32,739 nucleotides of DNA from Candidatus Acidiferrales bacterium. GTDB lineage: Bacteria; Acidobacteriota; Terriglobia; Acidiferrales; UBA7541. Every line of letters starts with the position of its first letter. Positions within the stretch are counted from its first letter, which is position 1. The stretch spans positions 1-32,739 of the forward strand of contig JASHRN010000082.1 of assembly GCA_030037335.1 (NCBI GenBank). The letters run 5' to 3'. The notes beneath the pieces were generated by a model that saw only the letters and a program-made list of their open reading frames with translations, was not told the origin of the DNA and did not search any database. This document shows, in pieces, positions 1 to 10,194 of this stretch. The position numbers and the translations under genes were made by a program.

Positions 1-89
1 TCCTGAAAAAAAGATCCGTGAACAGGTGAAAGCTGGGGTCTGTTCGCGCAACCAGGCAGAAACGGGACGTGAATTACAGGAGAGGGTCA

Positions 90-587
90 ATGAATCACAT
101 GAAAGAAATCCTTCTTGCGTTGGTGGAAGAAGGATTTCAGAAGCAGGCATGGCATGGGCCAAATCTGCGCAGTGCGCTTCGCGGCGTGAGCGCGGAAGAA
201 GCGGCGTGGCGTCCCGGGGAAAACCGGCACAACATCTGGGAGATCACCGTGCATGCGGCCTATTGGAAGTATTCGGTGACGAAGCGACTCACAGGCAGCA
301 AGAAGCATGAGTTTCCCGAGAAGGGAAGAAACTGGTTTGCGCGGGACGCGAAAATATCCGAGAAGCGCGAGACGGAGAAAAATTGGGCGCGCGACTTAGC
401 ATTGCTGACGAAAACGCATAAGGAATTGCTGAATGCTATCGCGAACATGAAAGAATCCGAGATGAAGGGGCAGTGCCGAGGAAGTCGACAAACGGTCAAA
501 CAGAATATTATCGGTATAGCGATGCACGATGTTTATCACGCAGGGCAGATTCAACTGCTAAGAAAGTTGCGCCCAGGGATCGGGTAG
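90..587 (+). CDS. DinB-family four-helix protein
   Basis: Predicted protein of 165 aa. I chose the ATG at 90 (MNHMKEI) over the GTG at 69 because AGGAGAGGG lies a few bases upstream of it. The protein is almost entirely helical. It has a His-containing segment near residue 50 (HNIWEITVHAAYW) and a second near the C-terminus (HDVYHAGQIQLLRK). These are the places where DinB/YfiT-like proteins carry their metal-binding histidines. The family includes thiol-dependent S-transferases and many proteins of unknown substrate, so no reaction can be assigned. It converges with the next gene, with only three bases between the two stops. It is one of three DinB-type genes in the window. Family assignment is firm; function is unknown. 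Confidence 0.85.
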   Translation: MNHMKEILLALVEEGFQKQAWHGPNLRSALRGVSAEEAAWRPGENRHNIWEITVHAAYWKYSVTKRLTGSKKHEFPEKGRNWFARDAKISEKRETEKNWARDLALLTKTHKELLNAIANMKESEMKGQCRGSRQTVKQNIIGIAMHDVYHAGQIQLLRKLRPGIG

Positions 588-590
588 AGT

Positions 591-1166
591 CTATTCCCGG
601 CGGCAAGTGAGGCGGTCGCCGACGATCCAGTGCTGCGCTCGTGGTTTGCGCACCTCCCACGAAATCACAAATTCCTTTGCGGATTTGCGGTCGATGACGA
701 ATTGTTCGCCAGTAATCGGCGAATTCGCCGGCAGATCGCGCGGTCCCCAGGTCAGTTCGTCCGCGATCCAGCCGGAAGAATGAAAAATGCGCATGCCTCC
801 AAAATTATCGAAAATGGAATCCGTGAAGCGATGCTCGGCCTTGTCGAAGCCCCAAAGTTCAAGCGCGTGGAACACGCTGGGCGCATTGTCATCCCAGCGA
901 AGGGCGAGCCAGGAACCATCCAACTCAGGCGAGAAAACGATATGGGAAGAGATCGGTCGATGAGATGCGGGAAATTCACCCGTGCAATTCCAATGGCCGG
1001 TGAAAAAAGACAACTGCTGAAGCTCGGGTTTCAGCGGAGGCGATGATTGTTGCTGAACATCCAGAGCGGGAGTCATCGTTGCAAACAATAAGAGCGTCGC
1101 GACGCATTCCAGGAGCGCAACAAGGATTGTGGCTGCAAAGCCGCGAGAACATTCTGAAAATTTCAT
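591..1166 (-). CDS. Exported DUF1579-like protein
   Basis: Predicted protein of 191 aa, starting at ATG 1166 (MKFSECSRGF). The ORF track's start at 1199 is a GTG with its purine run touching the codon, so I prefer the ATG, which has AAAGGG upstream. A hydrophobic stretch near residues 12-35 looks like a signal peptide or membrane anchor. After it comes LSFFTGHWNCTGEF, the 'L..f.G.W...g' opening of DUF1579/lipocalin-like secreted proteins, and then a beta-rich segment with many Trp and Phe. It is probably periplasmic. It lies 84 bases downstream of the ABC permease on the same strand and may be the last gene of that run. The ligand is unknown. Confidence 0.7.
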   Translation of the reverse strand: MKFSECSRGFAATILVALLECVATLLLFATMTPALDVQQQSSPPLKPELQQLSFFTGHWNCTGEFPASHRPISSHIVFSPELDGSWLALRWDDNAPSVFHALELWGFDKAEHRFTDSIFDNFGGMRIFHSSGWIADELTWGPRDLPANSPITGEQFVIDRKSAKEFVISWEVRKPRAQHWIVGDRLTCRRE

Positions 1167-1250
1167 CAAGTGTGAATTCCCTTTGTGGAATTTTATCACC
1201 TCGAAATCGATTTTATTTGAGGCATATGAACAGCGAAAGGCTGCTTGCGT

Positions 1251-2945
1251 TTATTCCTGACGGCAGAGCTCAGCAGTCAGAGTTTCGCGGCGGCTCATGG
1301 CGAGGCGATCGATACGGCCAAGACTGAATCGATATCCGATCGCGGCGATGATCGCAAACGCAAGGAAAATCGGAATGGCCAGAATGATTCGATGAAAGAA
1401 GTGGGCTCCTGCAAAAACCAGGGCGCCAAGGCCGATCAGAACCGCCTGCGCGACGAAGGCAACGAGCATAGTTACTCCCGCCTGTTTTTTCTGCCGGAAG
1501 GCACCAAACTCAAGGCGGCGTGGAAAGCACACCGATAAGATATTGCCGACCGCGAAGTTGGCGAGCGAGCCGTAAAGTAAAGCGGCAAATGTCGCGACAA
1601 CGATGACGAGAGGGGGAGGAGAAAAAAACCAGCTCACGACGGCCCACACCAGAAGCGCCTGCACCAGGGTTACCACGGAAAGAAAGAGATTTTTCCCCAT
1701 CACGACATCTCGAAAACGTACGGGTGCAAGAAGAAAGAACTGAATGCCCGTGCCGTCAAATGCGAAACAGTTAAACACCCAATTGATTTGAATTAGAAGC
1801 GTGTAAGCGATGGCGATAGGAAAAATGAAGCCCGTGCGCGAAGCGTGAGCGAAAAAATCATTTCCCTTATGCGGCTGCCGGGTCGCAAAACCAAAGATGA
1901 GAACGATGATCACCGGAACAATCAGGTTCAGCAGCATCGGGCCGCTGCGCATGGCATAGCGCAGTTCTTTTTCGAAAACCGCGGCGATGGGGCGCGGAAC
2001 TCCGGGGATTTCCAGGAGAGGTGAGGCTGGGGCGGCCGCGCGCGGCAGAGAAGCTCGGGGAGCCCGGGCGATCGCGGCTGGCGCGACGGTTTCGCTGAGG
2101 TTTTCACCTCGATACTGGGCGGCGAGGCGAATACCAAGCAGCCAGAGAAAAGCGCCTGAATAGACCAGAAGAACTATGAACGACAACCCAGCTTGAGCAT
2201 GGCTTGGTGCCAGACCAAGCTGTAAGGAACGACCAGCAAGTCCTGGCGGGAGAGCATTCGAAACGGCGAGGAGCGCGGGAATCCATCCCGTTTGCAGCGC
2301 CGCGCGATGATGCTGGAAATGTTCGACAGCGGGCCCGATAAATTGGAATCCGATGATGATCAGTATGAAAATGAAGCCGAGGATTTCGCGCGTGCGGCGG
2401 CGAGCGAGCCACCTTTCAATCCAAACGAAAACCATGCGGGCGAAAAATAGATTCATCGCGGCAAACGCGACGAGAACCAGCAGCGCCCATCCAATGGCGG
2501 CTGGCTTCGCGATTCCGAGGCCGATCCACATGCACAGCAGCCAAACCATGGATGCGACCGCGCCGGGATCAAACAGACCGTAAATGATGCTTAGGGTAAA
2601 AAAGCTCCCGAAGCGCAGCGGAAAACGGAGGAGGTTGGCAAAATCAAACTGCGCGCCGACGGACGCGGCAAAAATGGGATAGATCTGCCAGAAGAGGAAA
2701 ATAATCCACGTCAAACCTGCGAGCCAGGTCCAGCGGCCCTCAGCGACCAGAAAATAAGTAGCGATTCCAAAGAAAATGCCGCCGCCGACCACGATGCCGG
2801 TCATCATCAGCCAAAGAATGCCTGAAGAAACGGCTTCGAGGCGGCCCTTGACGTTGCGAAGGGAATTTTTGAAGAGCATCCACCGCAGACCAGCAATGAG
2901 ACGGACCTGCTGGGGTACGCCTGGAACGGCGGCTAACTCAGCCAC
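1251..2945 (-). CDS. ABC transporter permease, ABC-2-like
   Basis: Predicted protein of 564 aa, the membrane partner of the ATPase immediately upstream. It starts at a GTG that overlaps the end of the ATPase gene by 13 bases and has GGGAG five bases before it, so the two genes look translationally coupled. I see about twelve hydrophobic segments in two groups (roughly residues 40-270 and 330-560). They are separated by an Ala/Pro/Arg-rich linker around residue 300 (APRASLPRAAAPASP). The two-half layout fits long single-chain exporter permeases. No substrate-binding protein is nearby, so export or membrane remodelling is more likely than import. The substrate cannot be inferred. Confidence 0.8.
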   Translation of the reverse strand: MAELAAVPGVPQQVRLIAGLRWMLFKNSLRNVKGRLEAVSSGILWLMMTGIVVGGGIFFGIATYFLVAEGRWTWLAGLTWIIFLFWQIYPIFAASVGAQFDFANLLRFPLRFGSFFTLSIIYGLFDPGAVASMVWLLCMWIGLGIAKPAAIGWALLVLVAFAAMNLFFARMVFVWIERWLARRRTREILGFIFILIIIGFQFIGPAVEHFQHHRAALQTGWIPALLAVSNALPPGLAGRSLQLGLAPSHAQAGLSFIVLLVYSGAFLWLLGIRLAAQYRGENLSETVAPAAIARAPRASLPRAAAPASPLLEIPGVPRPIAAVFEKELRYAMRSGPMLLNLIVPVIIVLIFGFATRQPHKGNDFFAHASRTGFIFPIAIAYTLLIQINWVFNCFAFDGTGIQFFLLAPVRFRDVVMGKNLFLSVVTLVQALLVWAVVSWFFSPPPLVIVVATFAALLYGSLANFAVGNILSVCFPRRLEFGAFRQKKQAGVTMLVAFVAQAVLIGLGALVFAGAHFFHRIILAIPIFLAFAIIAAIGYRFSLGRIDRLAMSRRETLTAELCRQE

Positions 2946-3733
2946 GTAAGCTCCCGGTCGGCTTCGCGTGTGCCGCCGACAATATCCAGAAAGATTTCTT
3001 CGAGCGTGAGCTTTCCGTCGGACGGAACAGTGACGCCCTGACGAGCTTCGATGCCGGCGCGCAACTCTTCGAGGGAACCCTGCGCGACGAGTTTACCTTT
3101 GGAAATGATGGCTACGTGACTGCAGAGGCGCTCGACAATTTCAAGGACATGCGAGGTGAGGAAAATTGTGGCTCCGCGAGTGATCATGCGCTGGAGCATG
3201 GCTTTTAGGGTGCCAGCAGCGATTGCGTCGACGCCTTCGAATGGCTCATCGAGGAAAAGAATCTTGGGTCCGTGGATTACGGCCGCGGCCATGGCGAGCT
3301 TTTTCTGCATGCCATGCGAGAAATCGGTGACGAGCGTCTTGGGTCGGTCGGTAAGCTGCATGAATTCGAGCAGCTCTTGCGTGCGCTGCGCGGTCGTTGT
3401 ACGGTCAAGGCCGTACATGCGGCCCACGAAGTTCAGATATTCGGAAGCAGTCAGCCGGCCAAAAAGCGCCAGACCTTCCGGGACGACACCGATGCTGGCT
3501 TTTACTTCGACGGAATGAGTCGCGAGATCAACGCCCAACACACGAATATTGCCGGAGGAGGGAGCGAGCAATCCAGTGAGCATTTTGATCATCGTGGATT
3601 TGCCGGCGCCGTTGGGGCCCAGGAAACCGAAAAACTGGCCGCCTTCGACGCTTAGGTTGACCTGATCGACGGCGACTAATTCGCCGAAGCGGCGGGTGAG
3701 GTTTTCCGTAGAGATGGCAATTTCGTTGGACAT
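2933..3733 (-). CDS. ABC transporter ATP-binding protein
   Basis: Predicted protein of 266 aa starting at ATG 3733 (MSNEIAIS). The ORF track's earlier start is a TTG. Motifs run in the expected order: Walker A GPNGAGKST near residue 40, a signature-like segment FSHGMQKKLAMA, Walker B ILFLDEPFEGVD, and the H-loop TSHVLEIVERLC. FSHGM replaces the classical LSGGQ, which is common in ABC-2 exporter ATPases of the CcmA/NatA type. The C-terminus overlaps the permease gene, so the two very probably form one exporter. The histidine kinase gene ends 66 bases upstream on the same strand, which makes sensor control of the exporter conceivable but unproven. Confidence 0.93.
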   Translation of the reverse strand: MSNEIAISTENLTRRFGELVAVDQVNLSVEGGQFFGFLGPNGAGKSTMIKMLTGLLAPSSGNIRVLGVDLATHSVEVKASIGVVPEGLALFGRLTASEYLNFVGRMYGLDRTTTAQRTQELLEFMQLTDRPKTLVTDFSHGMQKKLAMAAAVIHGPKILFLDEPFEGVDAIAAGTLKAMLQRMITRGATIFLTSHVLEIVERLCSHVAIISKGKLVAQGSLEELRAGIEARQGVTVPSDGKLTLEEIFLDIVGGTREADRELTWLS

Positions 3734-3799
3734 GCGGGCCAAGATAGCACACAAGCTGGAAGAAACGGCGATTCACGATTAGCGAGATTGCTCATTCGT

Positions 3800-5572
3800 C
3801 TAAGACTGGCGCGAACCAACGGGCGAAGAAGCAGTAAGCTGGGGATAGAGCGCGAGTACGGCAGGAAGAATAACACGGAAGGTGCAACCGCCTTCCGGAC
3901 GATTGAATCCGAAAATCTGGCCGCCATGCTCCTGGACGATTCCGTAACAGATGCTGAGACCGAGGCCAGTGCCTTTGCCAACGGGTTTCGTGGTGTAAAA
4001 AGGATCGAACACGCGCTCGGGCTCGCGCAGGCCCGGGCCCGAGTCAGAAAAATCGAGGACGACGCTGCCGCGTTCGGTGCGCATGCGGACAATCAGAGAG
4101 CCGCCACCGACCATCTCCATCGCGTCGACGGAGTTATTTATCAAATTGAAGAAAACCTGGAGGAGCTGATTCGGATCACCACGGACGGCAGGAAGTGTGC
4201 CGGGATTTTCGACTTCGATGCGGATTTTCTTGTCGCGCAAGTCGAGCTGGCGAAGCTCGATCGCGCTGGTGACAATGGAACGCAGGTCGAGCATCTGTTT
4301 TTCGGCGGGAACTTGCCTCGCAAAACTGAGCAGGTTCGTGACCAAGACCTTCGTGCGTCGCGCCTGGTCGCGGATCTTCTCTCCCAGGCTCCGCGAGCGT
4401 TCGGAGGAGGTGGCATCGGCCTGAATCAGATCCGCGTAGCCGAGAATAGCGGTGAGCGGATTATTGATTTCATGCGCCGCGCCTGCCGCAAGCTGGCCCA
4501 GGGAAGCAAGTTTCTCCGCCTGGACAAATTGCATCTGGAGACGCTTAAGGTTTTCGACGGAGTCCTGTAAGCCTTTCACGAGGCCAAGACGCTCGCGGTC
4601 AACAAGCTGCTGGCGAAGGAAAACGAGAGCGGTACCAACGATGATCGTCAACAGCGTTAAGAGCAATCGGAAATCCCGAACGGCGGCTGGCGCGTTGCTG
4701 ATGAAGGCGGACCACACCGCCATGATAGGCATAGAAAGTATGCACAGTATCGCGAGGCGTGCAAACCGTTGCGAGTCGCGCACCTTCGCGCTCTGGGTTA
4801 AATCAGGCATCGGTGAAATGCGGCGCGCAACAATTCCAGTGGTTCCAAACCAAACAAAAGCAACCATGAGAGGCAGATTCAACAGGCTACCCGCGGAGTA
4901 GTAACCCTTTGTGAAGGATGCGGTAGCCAACCAGAGGCTTGCGACATACATACACGACGCGCCGAACAGGTTCGCGTAGATGGCCCTCCATCCTCGATTC
5001 GCGCGAAGGGCAAAAAAACCGGTTCCGATCAGAAAAACCAGGTTGGCCAGAGCGTATACCTGCAGGTCGCGCACATGCTGGAGGACGGCGTGCGCCGGGT
5101 CTTTCGACCATGCGACGACCATAAAGAGATAAAGGAAAAGCCACCACACCGCCAGCAACAGCATATCCAAATGGCCGAAACGCAGGATTTCACGCATTTT
5201 CCGGGCATGAGGCATCATGGCGAGGGCGGCAATGAAGGGAACCACATGCAGGAAGAAAACCACATCGACGAAAGTAATGGAATGGGTGACTTTGTGGAGG
5301 ACAAGTACCTTATAGGTCCACATCAACTGGCCGGCGAGCCAGAGCGTGCAGCCGAAAGCCAGAAGCATCCAAAAATTGTTTTGGCGGCGATAGGGAGAGG
5401 ACGCGTTCCAGAGCAGGCAGGCATTGGCAAAGAGCGGCACGAGGCAGAGCGCGAGATTGGCGATAGCCGCGCGGGAAGGACTAGGGGTCACGGCAAGTGA
5501 CAACACGGCAAATCCGCCCACAAAAACAACCCAAGCGGCAATAATCACCCATGTGGACTTGGAAAATCTCAT
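3800..5572 (-). CDS. Membrane sensor histidine kinase
   Basis: Predicted protein of about 590 aa starting at ATG 5572 (MRFSKSTW). The longer ORF begins at a TTG without better support. The N-terminal half holds roughly eight to ten hydrophobic segments and no recognisable periplasmic domain, so it probably senses something in or at the membrane. A short coiled linker follows (residues about 325-355). Then come the H-box AAHEINNPL with the phospho-acceptor His near residue 367, the N-box NLINNSVDAM, the G1 box DSGPG, the F-box FDPFYTTKP and the G2 box GTGLGLS. All kinase boxes look intact. No response regulator is adjacent, so it is an orphan kinase in this window. It lies between enolase and an ABC exporter on the same strand. 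Confidence 0.92.
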   Translation of the reverse strand: MRFSKSTWVIIAAWVVFVGGFAVLSLAVTPSPSRAAIANLALCLVPLFANACLLWNASSPYRRQNNFWMLLAFGCTLWLAGQLMWTYKVLVLHKVTHSITFVDVVFFLHVVPFIAALAMMPHARKMREILRFGHLDMLLLAVWWLFLYLFMVVAWSKDPAHAVLQHVRDLQVYALANLVFLIGTGFFALRANRGWRAIYANLFGASCMYVASLWLATASFTKGYYSAGSLLNLPLMVAFVWFGTTGIVARRISPMPDLTQSAKVRDSQRFARLAILCILSMPIMAVWSAFISNAPAAVRDFRLLLTLLTIIVGTALVFLRQQLVDRERLGLVKGLQDSVENLKRLQMQFVQAEKLASLGQLAAGAAHEINNPLTAILGYADLIQADATSSERSRSLGEKIRDQARRTKVLVTNLLSFARQVPAEKQMLDLRSIVTSAIELRQLDLRDKKIRIEVENPGTLPAVRGDPNQLLQVFFNLINNSVDAMEMVGGGSLIVRMRTERGSVVLDFSDSGPGLREPERVFDPFYTTKPVGKGTGLGLSICYGIVQEHGGQIFGFNRPEGGCTFRVILPAVLALYPQLTASSPVGSRQS

Positions 5573-5691
5573 TCGTTCGCTGAGAGAGCTACCCAAGTTT
5601 AGACTAGCACGGTGTTTTGCCGATGCGGGCTGAAGTAGGCGAATCAATCAATAGGAATCCGCCGCTGAAGCCACTTGGATCCGCGCGAGAG

Positions 5692-7143
<1,452 letters not shown>

Positions 7144-7162
7144 CTAACTAAGGGCCGAGAAA

Positions 7163-7930
7163 TCACACCTTGGATGCGAGGACAAGAGTCGGGCTGAGGT
7201 CGACAGGAATCGTAGCGCCAGCGGCCGCTTGAGCGAAACCCGATTCGAGACCGCTCCAGTAAGATTCCGCGTCTGAGAGCGTGCGCGCGTAGGCGCTGCC
7301 GTAGGACGTGGAGCGCCAGAAGCCGGTAAAGTCGCGCGGAGACATGGGGACAACGTAGGAGAATTTCGTGCTTTCGACGATTTGAAAGCCGGCAGCGGCG
7401 CGAACTTTTTCCTCCCAGTCTTTGTCTTTTTTTAAGCGCTGGTCGCGGTACGGTTTCCACGGACCGCGCATCTCCGCGAGGGCGACCGCGTCAACAGCGG
7501 GCAAGGTCTTCGGGAGCGGGCGGTCATAGACGGCGAAAATTCCACCGGAGCGGAGCCAGGAATGAACGTTGGCGAAAACGCGCGGAATATCCATCCAATG
7601 CAGGGCGTTGCCGATGGTGACGAGATCGACGGTTGAGGCCGGCTGGCAGAACTCCTCAGCAGTGGTATTGCGCACGATAGCGCCGGCAGCCTCTTCCTGG
7701 AGTTTCGCGGCCATGCCCGGGTCTGGCTCGACCGCGATGACTTCGCGGAAGTGCGGAAGCAGGGCACGCGTGGACTTGCCGGTGCCGGCGCCAAGGTCCA
7801 TAGCCCGTTCGCGGCGGTCGGCGGCAAGGGCGGCAAGGATGTGTTCGAAAAGCTCCGGTGGATAATCCGGTCGGTAGCGCTCGAATTCCTGGGCGGCATG
7901 ACCGAAACGGGATTGGAATCCGGAAGACAT
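7163..7930 (-). CDS. Class I SAM-dependent methyltransferase
   Basis: Predicted protein of 255 aa. The Rossmann-type SAM-binding motif I is clear (AMDLGAGTGKST, residues about 43-54), followed by the acidic end of strand 2 (VIAVEPDPGM) and a motif II-like IGNALHWMDIP. The Gly-rich loop and HWMD segment resemble the methyltransferase-11/25 group of small-molecule methyltransferases, but the acceptor is not evident. The ATG at 7930 is nine bases after the glgC stop with no strong SD, suggesting coupled translation from glgC. Enolase begins 79 bases further on. No link to glycogen metabolism can be inferred from sequence alone. Confidence 0.88.
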   Translation of the reverse strand: MSSGFQSRFGHAAQEFERYRPDYPPELFEHILAALAADRRERAMDLGAGTGKSTRALLPHFREVIAVEPDPGMAAKLQEEAAGAIVRNTTAEEFCQPASTVDLVTIGNALHWMDIPRVFANVHSWLRSGGIFAVYDRPLPKTLPAVDAVALAEMRGPWKPYRDQRLKKDKDWEEKVRAAAGFQIVESTKFSYVVPMSPRDFTGFWRSTSYGSAYARTLSDAESYWSGLESGFAQAAAGATIPVDLSPTLVLASKV

Positions 7931-7939
7931 CACGAGGAA

Positions 7940-9172
7940 TTATTCGGGCTCTTCAAGCATGGATTCCTCGCGGACCACTACGACAACACCATTTTCGCTG
8001 ACATGATAGTGCTTGCGGTCTTCGTCGAGGTTGTAACCGATCTCCGTGTGCTCGGGCAGCTTCACGTGTCGATCGATGATAGCGCGGCGGATGCGCGAAT
8101 GCCGGCCGATATTGACGTGATTGTAGATGATGGAATCATCCACGCTGCAAAAACTGTTCACGCGCACGTCGTAACCCACCACGGAGTGGCTGACGCGGCT
8201 ACCAGAGATGATCGAGCCAGCGGCAACAATGGAATCGACCGCTGTTCCAGTTCGCGCGGGGTCGGCGAAAACGAATTTCGCGGGCGGATATTGCTGCTCC
8301 CAGGTTTTCAGCGGCCAGCTTTTGTCGTATAGATTGAATACGGGAGAAACGGAAACCAAATCCATGTTGGCGTCGTAATAAGCGTCAATCGTCCCCACAT
8401 CGCGCCAGTAGAGGTTCTCCTTTTTATTTTCGTCGTAAAAGTTATAGGCGAAAACTCGAAATTTTCCGATGACTTTGGGCAGGATGTCGTGGCCAAAATC
8501 ATGCGAAGAGTTGGGATCCTCGGAATCGGAGATTAACGTAGGCAGGAGGAACTGCGTGTTAAAGACGTAAATGCCCATGGAAGCATCCACTTTGCCTGGG
8601 TGGCGCGGCGAAAGCTTGGGTTCAGTGGGCTTTTCGTAGAAAGCGAGGATGCGGCCTTCCGTATCGGTTTCAATGACTCCGAATTTGCCTGCGGCATCCT
8701 CTGGCGTCATTTCGACGGTGGCGACCGTGACATCCGCGCCAGTAGCTACGTGCTGCTCAAGCATCTTCTGGTAATTCATTTTGTAGATGTGGTCACCGGA
8801 AAGAATGATGACGTGATTGGACTGCTCGCTGCCGATGGAATAAATGTTCTGGTAGACAGCGTCGGCGGTCCCCAAATACCAGTGGGCGGAAACGCGCATT
8901 TGCGGAGGAAGAATTTCAATGAAGTCGCCCACGCCCATCAACGAGGACCAGCCCTGGCGAATATGGCGGTTGAGGCTAAGGGCCTTATACTGCGTCAGGA
9001 CAAAAACGCGCCGCAGGTCGCTATTGAGGCAATTCGAAAGAGTGACGTCAATGATGCGATAGATTGCGCCAAATGGGACGGCGGGCTTGGCGCGGTCGCG
9101 CGTGAGAGGCCAGAGGCGCTCGCCCTGTCCGCCAGCCATAAGCACGCCGATGGCATTTTTCATCAGTGACAT
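7940..9172 (-). CDS. glgC: Glucose-1-phosphate adenylyltransferase
   Basis: Makes ADP-glucose from ATP and glucose 1-phosphate, the committed step of bacterial glycogen synthesis. Predicted protein of 410 aa, normal for the family. The N-terminal nucleotide loop is intact (MAGGQGERLWPLTRDRAKP), followed by IDVTLSNCLNS, the GTADAVYQN segment, FYEKPTEPK and GIYVFNTQFLL. The C-terminal third is a left-handed beta-helix-like region with hexapeptide-type spacing. I kept the ATG at 9172, with GAAG upstream, although an in-frame ATG (MKNAIG) lies nine bases inside. It is the first gene of the minus-strand run towards enolase. No other glycogen gene (glgA, glgB, glgP) is in view. Confidence 0.96.
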   Translation of the reverse strand: MSLMKNAIGVLMAGGQGERLWPLTRDRAKPAVPFGAIYRIIDVTLSNCLNSDLRRVFVLTQYKALSLNRHIRQGWSSLMGVGDFIEILPPQMRVSAHWYLGTADAVYQNIYSIGSEQSNHVIILSGDHIYKMNYQKMLEQHVATGADVTVATVEMTPEDAAGKFGVIETDTEGRILAFYEKPTEPKLSPRHPGKVDASMGIYVFNTQFLLPTLISDSEDPNSSHDFGHDILPKVIGKFRVFAYNFYDENKKENLYWRDVGTIDAYYDANMDLVSVSPVFNLYDKSWPLKTWEQQYPPAKFVFADPARTGTAVDSIVAAGSIISGSRVSHSVVGYDVRVNSFCSVDDSIIYNHVNIGRHSRIRRAIIDRHVKLPEHTEIGYNLDEDRKHYHVSENGVVVVVREESMLEEPE

Positions 9173-9196
9173 AAGGTTCTTCGCAGCACATCCGCT

Positions 9197-9205
9197 ATTC
9201 TAGCA
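9197..9205 (-). promoter_or_regulatory. Possible extended -10 promoter for glgC
   Basis: Reading leftward, TGC-TAGAAT forms an extended -10 element about 25 bases before the glgC start. No convincing -35 hexamer lies 16-18 bases upstream, so the call is tentative. The whole glgC-rpsU gap (9173-9461) holds no ORF I believe; it is AT-richer than its surroundings and seems to be a divergent control region. Confidence 0.25.
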
Positions 9206-9341
9206 ATATTCAGATGCGGCAGGGGGGGTCGCAGAGAACGGGCTCTTACATTTTCAAAGTTTATAAAACGCGCTACTTGCCGCGAGAATAAGCGCAGATT
9301 TCGAGAATACCGACGCGATGTGCTGCTCAAATTTATAGTGC

Positions 9342-9370
9342 TTGACTTGCAGGGTGGGGTTCGTTAGAAA
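9342..9370 (+). promoter_or_regulatory. Probable sigma-70-type promoter for rpsU
   Basis: TTGACT and TAGAAA are separated by 17 bases, matching the usual -35/-10 layout (5/6 and 4/6 consensus positions). Transcription would start near 9377, giving a leader of about 85 bases before the rpsU GTG. I found no strong hairpin in that leader. Confidence 0.35.
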
Positions 9371-9461
9371 CTCTCAGAAGATGTGTCCTGTGGCGGGACT
9401 CTAGGTGGTGCCCCACTCAGCAACATATCGAAAACACTGTTCCGAACGGGGGTGAATTTGC

Positions 9462-9659
9462 GTGGCTGAAGTCGTAATTCAAGAGGGTGAGTCTTTGGAA
9501 AATGCCCTCCGGCGATTCAAAAGGAAGGTCCAGGGCGAGGATATCATCAAGGAAATAAAGAGGCACAGTTACTACATGAAGCCTGGAGAGAAGCGCCGGG
9601 CCAAAGAAGCTCTATCACGCAAACGGCTCCGCAAGAAGCAGCGCAGAGAGCAGGATTGA
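9462..9659 (+). CDS. rpsU: 30S ribosomal protein S21
   Basis: Small-subunit ribosomal protein that helps translation initiation. Predicted protein of 65 aa, usual length. The family pattern is unmistakable: a start of the type VVIQEGESLENALRRFKR, an internal YYMKPGEKRR, and a very basic tail (SRKRLRKKQRREQD). The start codon is GTG with a GGGGGTG run about seven bases upstream. It is transcribed away from glgC and followed on the same strand by a zinc-ribbon gene 143 bases later. Confidence 0.95.
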   Translation: MAEVVIQEGESLENALRRFKRKVQGEDIIKEIKRHSYYMKPGEKRRAKEALSRKRLRKKQRREQD

Positions 9660-9760
9660 TTTAGGCGGAATTCTTGGGTGCTTCGTTCCAGCTTACTTCC
9701 TAATTTCTCGTCGGGAAAAAGCAGGGAGTTCCCATTATTCTCGGCATCATCCGATTCAGG

Positions 9761-9780
9761 GCGGCGCGTTAAGGCGCCGC
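9761..9780 (+). other. Perfect GC-rich hairpin before zinc-ribbon gene
   Basis: GCGGCGC and GCGCCGC form a seven-pair stem around a six-base loop (GTTAAG). It lies 22 bases before the zinc-ribbon ATG. No T-run follows, so it is not a standard intrinsic terminator. It could be a leader structure, an attenuating pause, or an RNA end/processing point after rpsU. Confidence 0.45.
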
Positions 9781-9802
9781 TCAGGTTTGGCCGGAGCGAT
9801 CC

Positions 9803-10135
9803 ATGGAATTCCACGATAAAGTATTGAAGTGCGCCGAATGCGGTTCCGAGTTTGTCTTTACCGCCGGCGAACAAATGTTCTTTGCCGACAAGGGCTTCAA
9901 GAACGAGCCCAAACGGTGCAAACCCTGTAAAACGACTCGCTCGCAGGGCGTGGCCGTTGTTGGCGCTGCATCCAGTGCGCAGCGGGTTGAGACAAAGACC
10001 GTTTGCTCGCAGTGCGGTAAAGAAACGACTGTGCCGTTCAAGCCGACGCAAGGCCGTCCGGTTTATTGCCGGGAGTGCTTCCAGCAGCGGCGAACGATTG
10101 GCAGCGCGCCGGCGACATCAGAAGCGGCAGGATAA
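9803..10135 (+). CDS. Protein with two zinc ribbons (CxxC-x17-CxxC type)
   Basis: Predicted protein of 110 aa. It has two four-Cys clusters. The N-terminal one is CAEC-x25-CKPC and fits the probable zinc-ribbon (zf-trcl) group. The C-terminal one is CSQC-x17-CREC, the exact spacing of the CxxC-x17-CxxC family. The ATG has GGAG six bases upstream. The linker and tail are Ala/Ser/Thr-rich and look disordered. Paired ribbons of this sort occur in small cytosolic proteins thought to bind nucleic acid or the translation/transcription machinery, but no function is established that I know of. It follows rpsU and ends at a strong terminator, so the two may share a transcript. Confidence 0.88.
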   Translation: MEFHDKVLKCAECGSEFVFTAGEQMFFADKGFKNEPKRCKPCKTTRSQGVAVVGAASSAQRVETKTVCSQCGKETTVPFKPTQGRPVYCRECFQQRRTIGSAPATSEAAG

Positions 10136-10194
10136 GAGCAGGGCGGACGCGGAGCGGCGCGTCCGAGGGCTGTAGTCTCGCTAGGGATATTTGT

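Noticed and set aside
3788-4570. 260-aa plus-strand ORF
   Set aside because: Antisense to the histidine kinase, whose motifs are all intact on the other strand.
8600-9169. 189-aa plus-strand ORF across glgC
   Set aside because: Shadow of glgC in another frame, with no start signal.
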